64,000 nt of DNA from Prorocentrum cordatum (taxonomy: Eukaryota > Sar > Dinophyceae > Prorocentrales > Prorocentraceae). Of the stretch, positions 63,416 to 64,000 are shown piece after piece (positions within the stretch are counted from its first letter, which is position 1; the number at the start of each line of letters is the position of its first letter). The notes under the pieces were generated by a model, which saw only the letters and a list, made by a program, of their open reading frames with translations, was not told the DNA's origin and searched no databases. The position numbers and the translations under genes were made by a program. The stretch covers positions 286,423 through 350,422 of the forward strand of contig CAUYUJ010003559.1 of the NCBI GenBank assembly GCA_963575745.1, given 5' to 3'.

Positions 63416-64000
63416 TCAGTCGCTGGAGTCTGTGTCCGCCCCTGGGGGTTTGACGGCAGCCCGCTCCAGGATCCTGGCTCGGACGTCCTGTGCCAGCTCG
63501 CGCTTGGGAGTCCTGCCCGTGGCCCCCGCAGGAGCAGTGGTGCCTGCCGCGCCGCCTCCGCTGGCTGCAGCAGCGCCGCGAGCACCGTCAGCGCCAGCAG
63601 GGGGAGGGTTTTTTGGCCCCGCTGTGGGGGCTGCCTTGGCCGCGGCCGCCCCTGGCTGCTTGTGGTCTGCGCCACCTTTGCCTGCCGCCTTGCCTGCTGG
63701 CGCCGCTGCGGCGGGAGCTGCGGCGGCCTCTGGCGGGGGGGGCTCCGACCGAGCCCTCTTGCTCTTGAGCCTGTCGCTGAAGGCCTGGAGGTCCGCTCGC
63801 ATCGCGGCGAGCCCCTCCGCCGTTGGGCCGAAGTGCCTCTTGACCTCCGTCTGGACCTGCTTGACGAATTGGCCCATCTGCTCCTCGAACTGGCGGTGCT
63901 CCTCAGGCGGGATGTCGAGCCCCTCGAGGTCGAAGGCCTTGCCCGGCCGCACGCTGAGGATGTCCAGGTCGCCCTCGAGCAGCTGCGAGAGGTCCAGGGC
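63416..64000 (-). CDS. LINE-E ORF1 (partial, runs off the window)
   Basis: The frame is open to the window end, so the start is not seen. It encodes an acidic helix (KAFDLEGLDIPPEEHRQFEE), a coiled-coil-like stretch (MGQFVKQVQTEVKRHFGP; MRADLQAFSDRLKSKRARSE), then an Ala/Pro/Gly-rich linker and a basic tail (GRTPKRELAQDVRARILERA), ending DTDSSD at TGA 63416. The position before the endonuclease ORF and the layout match ORF1 of LINE-C. Confidence 0.6.
   Translation of the reverse strand, partial: ALDLSQLLEGDLDILSVRPGKAFDLEGLDIPPEEHRQFEEQMGQFVKQVQTEVKRHFGPTAEGLAAMRADLQAFSDRLKSKRARSEPPPPEAAAAPAAAAPAGKAAGKGGADHKQPGAAAAKAAPTAGPKNPPPAGADGARGAAAASGGGAAGTTAPAGATGRTPKRELAQDVRARILERAAVKPPGADTDSSD

Larger units (their letters stand above)
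57313..64000 (-). mobile_element. LINE-E: long LINE, ORF1 continues beyond the window
   Basis: In sense order on the minus strand: ORF1 (open at 64000, stop 63416), ORF2 with a 3x327-bp repeat domain, EEP endonuclease, RT, knuckle, RNase H and C-terminal Cys region ending at 57416, then about 100 bp to the GGA tract. Frame breaks lie near 61127 (G8 homopolymer) and near 59040. It is about 6.7 kb in the window. Confidence 0.8.

Noticed and set aside
63416-63675. Signal-peptide-like hydrophobic start in the LINE-E ORF2 frame
   Set aside because: It lies opposite the Ala/Pro-rich end of ORF1 in another frame and has no ATG; it is a shadow of ORF1.

Overview
The window looks like nuclear DNA of a dinoflagellate with a large, GC-rich, repeat-laden genome. 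Three observations point this way. Two genomic copies match the dinoflagellate spliced leader (DinoSL) at 19 of 21 positions, one at the 5' end of a LINE (12311-12331, minus) and one about 70 nt upstream of a gene (46961-46981, plus). The LINE-type retroelements have endonuclease, reverse transcriptase, zinc knuckle and RNase H parts in one ORF. The likely genes run on one strand with few, non-canonical introns. There are no bacterial operons, rRNAs, tRNAs or CRISPR arrays. A Prorocentrum-like genome would fit the base composition, but the species is a guess.

Layout. 1-6400: GC-rich and pyrimidine-rich sequence with only weak coding candidates. 6400-20765 (minus strand): three LINE copies head to tail, A (6400-12331), B (12530-14385, 5'-truncated) and C (14535-20685, best preserved). 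Each boundary is a (GGA)n tract, i.e. (TCC)n on the sense strand. 20766-28600: intergenic sequence, the C-terminal part of a second RT family carrying a restriction-like endonuclease signature (23115-24241, plus) between direct repeats, and a foldback element with 18-bp tandem repeats in its arms (26640-27990). 28600-33090: a satellite-like block of about 11-nt degenerate units, organised at about 380 bp and about 1.54 kb, with a 270-bp hairpin module in four copies. 33090-34400: microsatellites. 34643-35965 and 50518-54420: a dispersed repeat (parts A and B) on both sides of a gene block.

36468-49879 (plus strand) is that gene block. It holds a three-part gene resembling a large DDE-type transposase (36468-41877), a protein with C5-cytosine-methyltransferase-like motifs (43614-45335), a small protein with a duplicated WVPYGW motif (45724-46434) and a multi-exon gene of unknown function with a spliced-leader relic upstream (47051-49879). 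Same-strand order, flanking direct repeats and SL-like remnants before each gene make it the best candidate here for an undescribed mobile or retroposed gene cluster.

55690-64000 (minus strand): two more LINE copies. LINE-D is a 3' fragment whose RNase H core is interrupted by an expanded (TA)n microsatellite. LINE-E has ORF1 open at the window edge, three 327-bp in-frame repeats, endonuclease, RT, zinc knuckle and RNase H.

The LINEs share one plan. ORF1 is a charged or coiled-coil protein. ORF2 lies in the +1 frame relative to ORF1 in all three copies where this can be judged, with domain order EEP endonuclease, RT, CX2CX7HX4C knuckle, RNase H and a C-terminal Cys pair. All copies carry frame breaks, and most have lost one or more catalytic residues. 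Protein identities come from motifs read by eye, without database comparison.
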